Source: Acholoe squamosa (lineage: Eukaryota; Annelida; Polychaeta; Phyllodocida; Polynoidae). Taken from it: a stretch of DNA of 64,000 bases. The position numbers were made by a program, and so were the translations under genes. This document shows positions 22,485 to 34,386 of the stretch, one piece after another; position 1 is the stretch's first letter, and each line of letters starts with the position of its first letter. The notes under the pieces were generated by a model, which made no database searches, was not told the origin of the DNA, and saw nothing but the letters and a program-made list of their open reading frames with translations. The stretch is from NCBI GenBank assembly GCA_949317995.1, contig OX439048.1:25115495-25179494 (forward strand), given 5' to 3'.

Positions 22485-25400
22485 TAAATGTATTCAATAT
22501 ATACCAAGTCTGTATCATGCACTGTATGGTGTACAGAAGGTCTGTACCTACACACTGTATGATGAATGTACACCAGGTCTGCAGCCACACACTGTATGAT
22601 GAATGTACACCAGGTCTGTACCCACACACTGTATGATGAATGTACACCAGGTCTGTACCACACACTGTATGATGAATGTACACCAGGTCTGTACCCACAC
22701 ACTGTATGATGAATGTACACCAGGTCTGTACCCACACACTGTATGATGAATGTACACCAGGTCTGTACCCACACACTGTATGATGAATGTACACCAGGTC
22801 TGTACCCACACACTGTATGATGAATGTACAACAGGTCTGTACCACACACTGTATGATGTACACTAGGTCTGTACCCATACACTGTATGATGTACACCAGG
22901 TCTGTACCCATACACTGTATGATGTACAACAGGTCTGTACCCACACACTGTATGATGTACACCAGGTCTGTACCCACACACTGTATGATGAATGTACACC
23001 AGGTCTGTACCACACACTGTATGATGAATGTACACCAGGTCTGTACCCACACACTGTATGATGAATGTACACCAGGTCTGTACCCACACACTGTATGATG
23101 AATGTACACCAGGTCTGTACCACACACTGTATGATGAATGTACACCAGGTCTGTACCCACACACTGTATGATGAATGTACACCAGGTCTGTACCCACACA
23201 CTGTATGATGAATGTACACCAGGTCTGTACCCACACACTGTATGATGAATGTACACCAGGTCTGTACCCACACACTGTATGATGAATGTACAACAGGTCT
23301 GTACCACACACTGTATGATGTACACTAGGTCTGTACCCATACACTGTATGATGTACACCAGGTCTGTACCCATACACTGTATGATGTACAACAGGTCTGT
23401 ACCCACACACTGTATGATGTACACCAGGTCTGTACCCACACACTGTATGATGAATGTACACCAGGTCTGTACCACACACTGTATGATGAATGTACACCAG
23501 GTCTGTACCCACACACTGTATGATGAATGTACACCAGGTCTGTACCAAACACTGTATGATGAATGTACACCGGGTCTGTACCCACACACTGTATGATGAA
23601 TGTACAACAGGTCTGTACCCACACACTGTATGATGAATGTACACCGGGTCTGTACCCACACACTGTATGATGAATGTACATCAGGTCTGTACCCACACAC
23701 TGTATGATGAATGTACAACAGGTCTGTACCCACACACTGTATGATGAATGTACACCAGGTCTGTACCACACACTGTATGATGAATGTACACCGGGTCTGT
23801 ACCCACACACTGTATGATGTACACCAGGTCTGTACCCACACACTGTATGATGAATGTACACCAGGTCTGTACCCACACACTGTATGATGAATGTACACCA
23901 GGTCTGTACCCACACACTGTATGATGAATGTACACCAGGTCTGTACCCACACACTGTATGATGTACACTAGGTCTGTACCCATACACTGTATGATGTACA
24001 CCAGGTCTGTACCCATACACTGTATGATGTACACTAGGTCTGTACCCACACACTGTATGATGTACACTAGGTCTGTACCCACACACTGTATGATGTACAC
24101 CAGGTCTGTACCCATACACTGTATGATGTACACTAGGTCTGTACCCACACACTGTATGATGTACACCAGGTCTGTACCCATACACTGTATGATGAATGTA
24201 CACCCGGTCTGCAGCCACACACTGTATGATGAATGTACACCAGGTCTGTACCCACACACTGTATGATGAATGTACACCAGGTCTGTACCCACACACTGTA
24301 TGATGTACACCAGGTCTGTACCCACACACTGTATGATGAATGTACACCAGGTCTGTACCCACACACTGTATGATGAATGTACACCAGGTTTGTACCCACA
24401 CACTGTATGATGAATGTACACCAGGTCTGTACCCACACACTGTATGATGAATGTACACCAGGTCTGTACCCACACACTGTATGATGAATGTACACCAGGT
24501 CTGTACCCACACACTGTATGATGTACACTAGGTCTGTACCCATACACTGTATGATGTACACCAGGTCTGTACCCATACACTGTATGATGTACACTAGGTC
24601 TGTACCCACACACTGTATGATGTACACTAGGTCTGTACCCACACACTGTATGATGTACACCAGGTCTGTACCCATACACTGTATGATGTACACTAGGTCT
24701 GTACCCACACACTGTATGATGTACACCAGGTCTGTACCCATACACTGTATGATGAATGTACACCCGGTCTGCAGCCACACACTGTATGATGAATGTACAC
24801 CAGGTCTGTACCCACACACTGTATGATGAATGTACACCAGGTCTGTACCCACACACTGTATGATGTACACCAGGTCTGTACCCACACACTGTATGATGAA
24901 TGTACACCAGGTCTGTACCCACACACTGTATGATGAATGTACACCAGGTTTGTACCCACACACTGTATGATGAATGTACACCAGGTCTGTACCCACACAC
25001 TGTATGATGAATGTACACCAGGTCTGTACCCACACACTGTATGATGAATGTACACCAGGTCTGTACCCACACACTGTATGATGAATGTACACCAGGTCTG
25101 CACCCACACACTGTATGATGTACACTAGGTCTGTACCCATACACTGTATGATATACATCAGGTCTGTACCCACACACTGTATGATGAATGTACACCGGGT
25201 CTGCACCCACACACTGTATGATGTACACTAGGTCTGTACCCATACACTGTATGATATACATCAGGCCTGTACCCATACACTGTATTATGTACACTAGGTC
25301 TGTACCCATACATTTTATGATATACACCAGGTCTGTACCAATACATTGTATGATATACATCAGGTCTGTACCCATACACTGTATTATGTACACTAGGTCT

Positions 25401-26034
25401 GTACCCATACATTGTATGATGGACACCAGGTCTGTACCCATACATTGTATGATGGACACCAGGTCTGTACCCATACACTGTATGATGTATCAGGCCTGTA
25501 CCCATACACTGTATGTTGTATTAGGGCTGTACCCATACACTGTTTGATGTATCAGGTCTGTACCCATACATTGTATGATATATCAGGCCGGTACCCATAC
25601 ACTGTATGATGTATCAGGCCTGTACCCATACACTGTATGTTGTATTAGGGCTGTACCCATACACTGTTTGATGTATCAGGCCTGTACCCATACACTGTTT
25701 GATGTATCAGGCCTGTACCCATACACTGTTTGATGTATCAGGCCTGTACCCATACACTGTATGATGTATCAGACCTGTACCCATACACTGTTTGATGTAT
25801 CAGGCCTGTACCCATACACTGTATGATGTATCAGGCCTGTACCCATACACTGTATGATGTATCAGGCCTGTACCAATACACTGTATGATGTATCAGGCCT
25901 GTACCCATACACTGTATGTTGTATTAGGGCTGTACCCATACACTGCATGATGTATCAGGCCTGTACCCATACACTGTATGTTGTATTAGGGCTGTACCCA
26001 TACACTGCATGATGTATCAGGTCTGTACCCATAC
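22485..26034. repeat. Minisatellite array, 31-37 bp units, about 3.5 kb
   Basis: The unit ACTGTATGATGAATGTACAC plus CAGGTCTGTACCCACAC (37 bp) alternates with a 33 bp form lacking AATG. From about 25480 on, a 31 bp form with GTATCAGGCCTGTACCCATAC takes over. Higher-order copies exist: blocks offset by 462 bp (22787 against 23249) and by 560 bp (23928 against 24488) look identical over more than 300 bp. All long frames here on both strands are repeat translations, not genes. Confidence 0.95.
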
Positions 26035-26271
26035 AGTCCATGATTCAACCCATCTGTTTATACCCATGCGCCTTAGTCTAGGTATACACTGTACCCAGCA
26101 GAGAAGAAGCTCTACAATCTAGGTTCACAGTCATGCAATGAAGGTTCAATATTACTGCAGCATCCCCACAAACCAGAGTGCAAGCTTGAACTGATGCATA
26201 TAGTGCACAATCACCTGGTGTTCCACTTAGATGTATGGTCTGCTTCTGTATGGGTATTCACAAGTGTGCAG
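26035..26271. other. Flank between the array and the exon candidate
   Basis: Unique sequence with no supported feature. It ends in a CAAGTGTGCAG acceptor-like site. Confidence 0.4.
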
Positions 26272-26524
26272 GGTGTACCTTGAATCAAGGCTTGATGTAC
26301 CGTCAGGAGGCAGTGACGAGCATTCACAGCTGAGCTCTGAGTTTGAGGAGGCCCCTCCCATCCAGAGTACACCTACGACTGTTGTTATTTCCAGTCCAGT
26401 TGATAATGATAGGCATTCCCATATACATTCAGTCACAATGCTGTCCTCCCATGCGTGGGTGGAGGGTAGTGGATGGTCTGTGCAGGGGCGGGGCAGATTG
26501 GGGGTGTCTCTTACTGTGCTATAA
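26272..26524 (+). CDS. Candidate terminal exon, unknown protein
   Basis: After AAGTGTGCAG the frame reads 83 codons to a TAA at 26522-26524. The peptide has coding-like composition, with stretches such as VYLESRLDVPSGGSDEHSQL, EEAPPIQSTPTTVVISSPVD and HSVTMLSSHAWVEGSGW. It is serine/threonine-rich and low in hydrophobic segments, like a disordered C-terminus. Other plus frames are also open over part of it. No upstream exon was identified, since the array lies directly behind it. The family is not recognised. Confidence 0.3.
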
Positions 26525-27764
26525 GGGCAGGGACGGCCCTCTCCCCCTTAGCCTTAACCATCTCAGCTTCTCCTGTCACTGCATGGTTGTTGTATATCTC
26601 GGTCCTCTATACATCAGTCTTTGCCAAGTCCCCACTATATGTCTACCTAGCATGCTCTTTGTGCTTCCACTGCTCCTCCAGGGTTCTCTGGTGTCTCCAG
26701 GTTGTAAAGCTGTAGCTACTGTCTTCTACAGGCCCTGCTCTCCTCCAGATCTACCCTGAGTACATGTCCTATGCTGCTACTGCTGCTGCTGCTGTTGTTG
26801 TTATTGCTGGGTCATCTGCCATCAAGCAATCCTCGCCATCTGCTGACTTAGTGCTTTCACTGCCTACCTACATCCCCTGCCGCCATCTAGTGAGAGGAGA
26901 CGGCAACACCAGCAATATGAAGCATATAATGCCCTTGGGCCGAGCCCTTGTTGGGCAATTGCCTCCTGTGATGGCAATGCTCTGCTCTCAAGATCTATAT
27001 TGAGGCGTAGCCGGCAAACAGGCAAGGGCGTCCAGGATGGCTGATTCTGAGGGTGGCTGATGGAAGGTCCTACGTTACAGGCGACCCTGCTGATGTACTT
27101 GCCCCAGGAGGAAGCCAACCAAGGCAACTACCTCCAGCATTGATTGAGCTGTGTCTCTGCCACCCGGAGGGAAGGAGGTGGGGAGTTAACCCAATAAGTG
27201 CCACTTAATGCATTAAAAATTGGGTTGATGAAGGCCTTTTGAAATAGCATTGCTATAATACACCAATGCAGTGCTAGCAGGTAGGCTCACCAGTACGGCA
27301 TTGGTGCATCATGGCGACCACATTGCCTGAAGTAGAAGATCACATTGTTGCCCTCAAAGGGTCAAAGGCACCAGAGGGACTGGGGGAGGCTGGGGACAGG
27401 GGTTGGATGAAAGGATAGGTGTGTGGCTTGAAAGCCAAGACCAGATGGCAACATGGTGATAAAACACCTTGTGATTATAAATTGATGGACACCTTGCACT
27501 TTTCAACAGAAAGTCAGCTTTAAGGCACCCTCAGCTAAGTGTAGAGATTTTAGGGTTCTCCACTTTGAATGCATGTATTGGGCGGATTGATAATTAATCT
27601 AAGTGTCAGTTGCTCTAGTTCTGCAATGGTAGGTTATAGCCCATAATCAATGCCTCACACGTCAATGCAAGGTGTTCCACACCAATACCTTGGATTGACC
27701 AATGGACACTGGTTAGACTTGATGCTTGTTGTCCGTGGGTTGAGAAGCAGCTTGCTGTAGAACT
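26525..27764. other. Unassigned stretch with a (CTG)n tract
   Basis: Overlapping short frames occur on both strands up to 27127 with no motif. A CTGCTACTGCTGCTGCTGCT run and GTTGTTGTTATTG lie near 26773-26808. I see no repeat family in 27130-27760. Confidence 0.35.
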
Positions 27765-29510
27765 GTCATGTATGCTAAGGCCAGTCATGTCAAGGGTATG
27801 TTGGAAGAAAGTAAGACCAATCCGGGGAAACTCTGGAGAGTCGTAAATAATGTGATTAAACCCTCTGAATCGATTGAGCCACCAGAGTTAATAGGCAATG
27901 ATAATACTGTGAAATCTAAACAAGACTGGGTAGATTATTTTAATGATTATTTTTCTGGAATTGGTGAAGTGTTATGTCAAAACGTAACAGGACAAGGACA
28001 TCCATGTAAGCAGGTTTTTGATGAACCAGCAGATGGTAGTGTAGATGGAATTAAAGTTGATGCTCGTCTAGTTAAGATCCCCGTTGATGATATAAATTTT
28101 AATGAGACCTCTGGCATAGAGGGAATTAGGTGTGACATTCTCAAATTAGCTCCCCAGGATTTATTGTCTCAAATAACGATAATTGGCTGTCCAATCTTCC
28201 TTCTTCCAGTCCAATCAAAATTGCAGAACCGATTATGCTTATCCACTTATGTGAAATCCTTGAAAAAAGCATGTTTTTAGCAATTATCAATTTGGTTATC
28301 GAAAAGGCCTTGGCACAGGGGATGCAATATTTACTTTTTTGAATGGCATATATGAGAGCAGGGACAAGGGTCACCTTACCTGTGCCTGCTTTCTGGACCT
28401 AAAAAAGGCCTTTGATAGCATACATAATGGTCACTTAATTGAGGTCCTGGGGAAACTTGGTCTTGATGATTTTGTACTAAACTGGTTAATGAGTTACTTA
28501 AGTTGCAGGACCCAATATACTAAAATTGGAAGTTATACTTCTAAGACTAAGTCTGTCAAATATGGTGTCCCTCAAGGGTCTGTACTTGGACCATTGTTGT
28601 TCATTATGTATATAAATAAAGTGGACTTGTTTGCCTCACGATTACAAAATGCCATTGATAACATTGGAAGATGGTCTATCTCAAAGCGGCTAACTGTCAA
28701 TACTGATAAGACCAAAGTGTGCTGGTTTGGTGGCGTTCAAAAACCTCAAAGGAGACGACATTATGATTTATCTTTATATAATGAAAGATTAGAGGCAGTT
28801 AATTGTTACTCTTACTTGGAACTGAAAATTGATTCTGCATTAAGTTTTGTTCAATCAATGAACGTACTAATTGCCAAAGTGAGTGATCGTCTCTTCATGC
28901 TAAGTAAATTACGCCACCTGTTAACAGAGAATGTATCGATACCAGTTTATAAGTCTACTGTTATGAGCTTATTTGACTATGCAAGTTTTGTACATGATGG
29001 AGTGAATAAAACTTATCTAAAAAAACTGGAGAGGCTCAGGATTGATGATACTATATTGCAAAAAATTGGTTTTAAAATCATGCATCAAATCAGTTTAAAA
29101 TTAGTCGGGTATCTACTCTCAATATGGATTTCTATATTTTTGTGTGAGCTTTTCTAAATCTTAAAATTTATAAGTTCCCCTTGCCTTCTTATCTAGCCCA
29201 ATTGCTAAAATTGTGATTGTAAAATTTAAATTGTGCAGATTATTAACCTGCTATCGCGGTAATTTTCTCTACATGGATCAATCTCTACTTCTACATTTTC
29301 TATTTCTTTTGTACATATTTTATTTCTGTTTTACTTATTGTTTTCACCTTTCATTCTTTCACATAATTATATCATTAGACCCATGACCCATGTGTAAGCA
29401 ACTAAGCACCATGTGAACCTTAGGATATCACCTCTATAATTCTGTTGTCAGATTTTATCACATATGTATAATTTGGGACTTGGCAATAAAAACCTTTCAC
29501 ACCTTAAAAA
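27765..29510 (+). pseudogene. 5'-truncated, decayed LINE retrotransposon
   Basis: The conceptual product starts with a linker-type segment (YAKASHVKGMLEESKTNPGK), then GIRCDILKLAPQDLL. It continues into reverse transcriptase motifs: FGYRKGLGTGDAI, motif A FLDLKKAFDSIHNGHL and motif B YGVPQGSVLGPLLFIMYIN. Motif B runs directly into KVDLFASRLQNAIDNIGRW, so the block carrying the catalytic [FY]xDD is absent. A segment between the linker and FGYRKG is also deleted and frameshifted at about 28190-28285. The C-terminal part (KRLTVNTDKTKVCWFGG, YLELKIDSALSF) ends at 29157, followed by an AT-rich tail with AATAAAA near 29485. The family is of the CR1/Jockey/L2 kind. It is dead. Confidence 0.85.
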
Positions 29511-29768
29511 ACCTATAGACAAGAAATCTTGATCGGACATCAGTGCCACATATGAAGAAAAAATGTCGGTAATTAATAGGCTTGTCAGCTGCAGGTAATG
29601 GCAGCAGGGCAGAGAAGAACTACAATGCCACTACAGGTGTTTTATGAACTACTTTGTCACGCCCACAGAAGCAGCATCTCGTCCTTCTCAACTTGGGCCA
29701 TCGTGGCAAACCACAAACTATTTTTTAACTTCGAGTTTTATTTACTGTGGTTTTACTTCTGCCCATAA
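29511..29768. other. Short unassigned stretch after the LINE
   Basis: A plus-strand frame at 29644-29880 runs through this and the next feature in another frame. No motif is visible. Confidence 0.35.
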
Positions 29769-29903
29769 ATGGCTCCGAAAAAGACTATTGCTGCCAGGAA
29801 GGCCTCAGGAAAGGCTCCACTTAAGCAGAAGACCCTCACCTTTGCTAGTCTGGCAGGGAGAGTCAACTCAGTGGCACTGAAAACCTGGAAGTTCCGAAAC
29901 TAG
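29769..29903 (+). pseudogene. Short basic ORF cut by a foldback insertion
   Basis: An ATG at 29769 opens 44 codons starting MAPKKTIAARKASGKAPLKQ and continuing KTLTFASLAGRVNSVALKTW, to a TAG at 29901. The last eight codons come from the left end of the foldback element at 29881. The N-terminus superficially recalls a histone H3 tail (ARKSTGGKAPRKQ). It may equally be the start of a transposase or other nuclear protein. Only this fragment is visible, so no function is assigned. Confidence 0.35.
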
Positions 29904-30161
29904 TCAGTGGTGTCAACTTTAGGTCCTCAGGTTGACAATACCTAAAACAACTAGCTTAGGTGATCAAAATGACGACTTTAGGTCGTCAGCCTGATGACCT
30001 TAGTCATCAGTATGACAACTCTGTATTGTATTTTACGATTTAGGTCGTCAGGATGATGACCTAAAGTCGTCATTTTGACCAGCTAAGGTAGTTGTTTTAG
30101 GTATTGTTAACCTCAGGACCTAAAGTCGTCACCACTGACTAGTTTCGGATCTTCCAGGTTT
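29881..30161. mobile_element. Near-perfect foldback MITE, 281 bp
   Basis: AAACCTGGAAGTTCCGAAAC at the left is mirrored by GTTTCGGATCTTCCAGGTTT at the right, and the arms stay complementary for over 110 bases. TGA flanks both ends (29878-29880, 30162-30164) as a probable 3 bp target duplication. TTTAGGTCGTCA and its complement recur about six times within the arms. No coding capacity. Confidence 0.9.
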
Positions 30162-30164
30162 TGA

Positions 30165-31169
30165 GTGGGAGACTGAACTGAGCTCAACCAGCTCAAGACC
30201 CTTTCTCCTGATAGACACACAAGTTGCAGCTCCTCAAGGGCAGCAGGCAGCAACAAAAATTCCTCTGATCATGGTCACTACAAACAGTTCTCACTAAGTT
30301 CGAGGTTAACAGAAAGACCTATTGCCAGTGAGCACACTTGAGTTGCATCAAAAGTGATATAACATAATTGTGACGGTAAGACTGAGAAATCTGGTGTTAG
30401 ATCGTAACCGTCCTAGATGGGGTGGAGGAAACCCCGATACCGAGCCAGGACCAGCAAAAGTTAAAGAGTTATCCAACTGCAAGTGCCAGCGCCAGAGTCA
30501 ATTTAGTTGTATATAAGGCACTGTATGTCAACAGTGAGTTGAGACTGGACACGGTTGCAGTTGCCAAATTATTTGGCATAGATCTACTCCAAAGATTCTG
30601 AAAGGACGTAGATGGTGTAGCTATCGGCGCAAGGCAAAGAAACAACCAAAAAAAACAAAAAAAAAAACAAAGACATAAAAACAAAGAACAAATTTAAACA
30701 CACAGATTAAATTGAAATCGTTGTGTCGTGCCTTTCAAATGAGATAATAAACTAGTTGGACTAAAGCTACAATTTATCAACCCAGTGGCCACACTTGCAT
30801 TGGAACAACGTTGATGTAACGTTTATGGATTTTGATAATGAAGAATCGATGCATGTGTAAAATGTGATTGGATTTGATAGTTTACAACATAATGAAATCA
30901 TACATATATAAAAAATATATGTGTCACTGTGATATTTTGTCAAACCTTTTTCCCAGTGTAGTTATTATATATGGTACAATCCATTGCAAAAAAAGAAGAA
31001 ACGATTGCCAATACTTCTACCAATAAACACTTGTCCCATGGAAAGGTGGCTGGCTATATTGCTTCTCGTATATCTTCTCCAGATAGGTGGGTGTGGTGGA
31101 GATGTATCCCAGTACAATGTTGTAGGGATTCCCACCTCTGGAACAGAATACTCCGTGTAGCGCTTGTTG
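30165..31169. other. Unassigned noncoding stretch
   Basis: Holds an A-rich AAAAACAAA tract near 30640-30690 and little else. Short frames have no motifs. Confidence 0.4.
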
Positions 31170-31356
31170 TACATCGTATTTCCTTGTATAAGTTTCTGTG
31201 TGCTTATTAATTTCAATTTCAATCTACTCCCAATGCTTACATGAGGTGCTTATTTTGGCTTTAAGGTATACATACTTCAACACCTCTACATCTCTGGTTC
31301 TTATTCAAGGCCGGTACTTATTAGGGACTGTGGTGCTTATACTGAGAAATATGGTA
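31170..31356. mobile_element. TATAAG-type MITE, copy 2
   Basis: The ends TACATCGTATTTCCTTGTAT and ACTGAGAAATATGGTA, with AAG/CTT inside, form a diverged inverted repeat. Inner words TGCTTATTTTGG, TTCTTATTCAAGGCCGGTAC and GTGCTTAT match copy 1 at 20.7 kb. Confidence 0.6.
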
Positions 31357-31359
31357 ATA

Positions 31360-32305
31360 TTGATAGCTGAGGCCAGAGCAGCAAATGGTGGCCTTGATTA
31401 TTTCCGGTCTATTTCTCAATATCATTTTTCAATTTAGATCTTTTTTTTTGGTCAATCACAATTAGTGAAAGATGAAGACAATCCAGCAAGAATGCAGTAT
31501 TTGATTCTAATTTTTGATTGGATTAATGATAACAAATAAAGAACACAGAAAAAGAAACAGTACAAATTATTTGCGCAGAGTCCATAGGCAGAGGACAAGT
31601 ATCACAGAAAACTACAATGTATTACTAAACACAGGTGAAGCCTCAGTGTGACCTATGTATCTTCACCAACCAATTCTTTAATGGGACAAAGAAGGGAAGG
31701 CACTTAGCACTTTCCATATTGTGTGGATGAGCATATCCCAAATGTCCACAGGTCATTATCTAATTGCCGTTGATCAATGCATAAATGCCATGTCCCATAG
31801 CACAGTCCTATTAGAGTAATTCCATCTCTGGGGAAATCCTGTACCCATCTGCAAATGGATATGTACAATGTAGATGTACCGTACAATCTCTTCTATTGCC
31901 GAGTAGACCGCCGATCCAGGCCGATTTTCAGCACCACATTTGCCCCTAAGTATATGACATATCTCGAGATTGTTCAGAGGATGTACTGGGGATGTAGTCT
32001 GGTTAGGAGAAAACTAAACCATTGATTTCTACCATTATTTTCTTAGATAATGGGGAATTCCTAAGCATATATAACAGGGGATTAAAAAAAGAAGTTTATT
32101 TCTCTTCTAATCAATATTTCAGTAAATCTCATTTATGAAATATAAATCAATTTCTTTTTGGGTAAAAATCTACTTTAGACAGTTTTTCAAACTTGTTCAT
32201 TCTTGGGAAAATACAGTAGTTGTAACGGATCTGTAATGTGGATCTTTTAATCTCAATCGAGAAGCCTGAAAATATTACCAGACGCAAGTTTGATTCTTAT
32301 TCTGA
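31360..32305. other. Unassigned AT-rich stretch
   Basis: I see no supported gene or repeat. Confidence 0.4.
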
Positions 32306-32307
32306 GG

Positions 32308-32652
32308 CAGGGGCGTAGGAAAAGGGGGGGGGGCTGCCCCCAATCATAAGTGAGGTGGGGCCTGAGTTTGTCTGGGCCCCCCCCAAAAAAAAAAAAAATT
32401 TGCCAGGAATTCAGAATAAATTAAAAAAGAAGCTAAATTTTGCATCTTAGATTAGATTGTTTGAGTAATGGGATAGCAAAAATGGGAGCCTGGGCCTCAA
32501 ATCAGCTCTAAAATTCATCAAAAATTACTTTTCTATATCAATTTTATATGTATGTGTAGGTGCTATCGCGCTTAAGCTAACTATTCAAGATGGTTGAGGT
32601 GGGGCCCCCACTGCCCCCCCCCCCAATTGGAGATTTGCTTCCTACGCCTCTG
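32308..32652. mobile_element. MITE with CAGGGGCGTAGGAA ends
   Basis: CAGGGGCGTAGGAA at the left is matched by TTCCTACGCCTCTG at the right, and TGAGG flanks both (32303-32307, 32653-32657). CAG-type ends recall hAT elements, although the 5 bp duplication seen is shorter than the usual 8. Inner G-run and C-run pairs (GGGGGGGGGGCTGCCCCC, GGGGCCCCCACTGCCCCC) extend the foldback. Confidence 0.8.
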
Positions 32653-32659
32653 TGAGGTT

Positions 32660-33305
32660 TGAATGAATTCATGAGGTTGAATGTCGGTGTTTGAGTGTAT
32701 TGTTTCCTACGATGGCAAGAATAATGCGGCTGCACTAGATTAACACTAGGTGGAGGCTCTATCGTACTTCATTCTAGACTCCTTCTCTCCATGCTTCTGA
32801 AACATGAACAATCTTTGAGAACATTCAGATATCCATCATCTTTTCCATCGGTGGATAGAGCGTCAGAACATGCCTCTTTCTAAATAAATGGATGGGTTTC
32901 TTTATTGTTTCATGAGTATGCAGTTATCCTTTTTGGGAATAATCCACTTCAGCAGCAATATCTTACCATACTACACATCTCCTCCTGTCGTTATCAGATG
33001 TAGACTACTGGGGGTAATACTTTATTTCACTGTGGGCAGTTTAATCTAGGCTTTGATATGGCTGATTATCAGCCGTGGAAACTAGGCTTTAGTATGTCCG
33101 ATTATCAGCAGTGGAATCTGGGCTTTAGTGATTGCAGGCTGATTGCATGTCTACAGGGAAATACCCCTTCTGGTTTGAGTCAAGCAATCTAAAGAAGCTT
33201 GTAGCTTTCGCCATTGGCTAGTGGCCAGGTACCAAGGACAACATTCATGCACACACCTGTGTAAGTTTTCTTTCATGAATGTCGACACTGTAGTCTGCAT
33301 GCAAA
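32660..33305. other. Unassigned noncoding stretch
   Basis: A short direct repeat (ATTATCAGC with GTGGAA near 33065 and 33103) is the only structure seen. Confidence 0.4.
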
Positions 33306-33309
33306 ACAC

Positions 33310-33520
<211 letters not shown>

Positions 33521-33524
33521 AAAA

Positions 33525-34292
33525 GAAATCTAACTATACTAAGCAACATTTTTCTTTTCCATTTCTAATTTGTTACCAGCAGTATGGCTATTTGGTTAGT
33601 CCATCCACAGTCGCTACCTACCCCCTCACTACACCGTTACAGTCCTACTATATATACGAGGGTTGTTCCCATGGGTTACATAACAGAATACAAGGACGAC
33701 TTAAGGTCTCTATGCAAGGGATCTATGCACGGTTCGTTCTCTTTTATCTTGATACACTAGACCCATCTCACACAAGACGATGTCAATATAAATTATGTGA
33801 CCAGGCAAGCAGAAACACCCCTTTACAGGGAAATTCATTATCAAAGTTCCTGTCAAGATCTTTAAAATGAGACATCATTGGGTTAAATATTCCTAGTAGT
33901 TATTTCAGAACACATCATTGAACATAGGTGATTATTCATATCTGAAATTGATGATTAAGCTCTAAATACATTACAGACCATACTAATAAATCATGATAAA
34001 TCAGCTTTTTTCATAAAAATCATAATGATATAGTGATTTTTATCATAGATTTCAATCTAGAAGGAACCCAGCAAATTGTCGTGAGTCCTCGTCACCCTGT
34101 ATGAAGTGGCTCACACATGTTGCTAGATGGAACACGACGTCGTTATAGCACAAGATCACCAGGAATAGCAATTGCTATGCCACATGAGTCTAACACACAG
34201 TGGCGAAAGATGACGGAATGAGCTATCACTGATAAAGGAGTCACCATTGATGACCAATCATGGCAACAGATGATGACAATTTTGCCCTCCAA
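33525..34292. other. Unassigned noncoding stretch
   Basis: Small AT palindromes near 33985-34045 (ATCATGATAAATCAG, ATCATAATGATATAGTG) but nothing classifiable. Confidence 0.4.
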
Positions 34293-34366
34293 TGCCCCCT
34301 GGTGGCCAAATGGGGAATTAAAAATCCCCCTGCGGAGGGGTGTTCTCCCTTGATGGGTCACATATG
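34293..34366 (+). repeat. Dispersed repeat tail with CTCF-like core, copy 2
   Basis: TGCCCCCTGGTGGC fully matches the reverse CTCF core. It is followed by CAAAT, GGGGAATTAAAAATCCCC and GGGTCACATATG, in the same order as at 10186 and 55169. It sits immediately before the 21 bp satellite array. Confidence 0.6.
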
Positions 34367-34386
34367 CGCTGACCCAACAACACAAT

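Noticed and set aside
22445-25609. Very long overlapping open frames (up to about 600 codons) on both strands
   Set aside because: They are translations of the 31-37 bp minisatellite, change frame with unit length and have no unique sequence.
26764-27127. Alanine/valine-rich ORF and its minus-strand partner
   Set aside because: Driven by a CTG-type repeat; no splice or family support.
27768-29157. Retron or group II intron reverse transcriptase
   Set aside because: The motifs FLDLKKAFDSI and PQGSVLGPLLF with flanking segments are those of animal LINEs.
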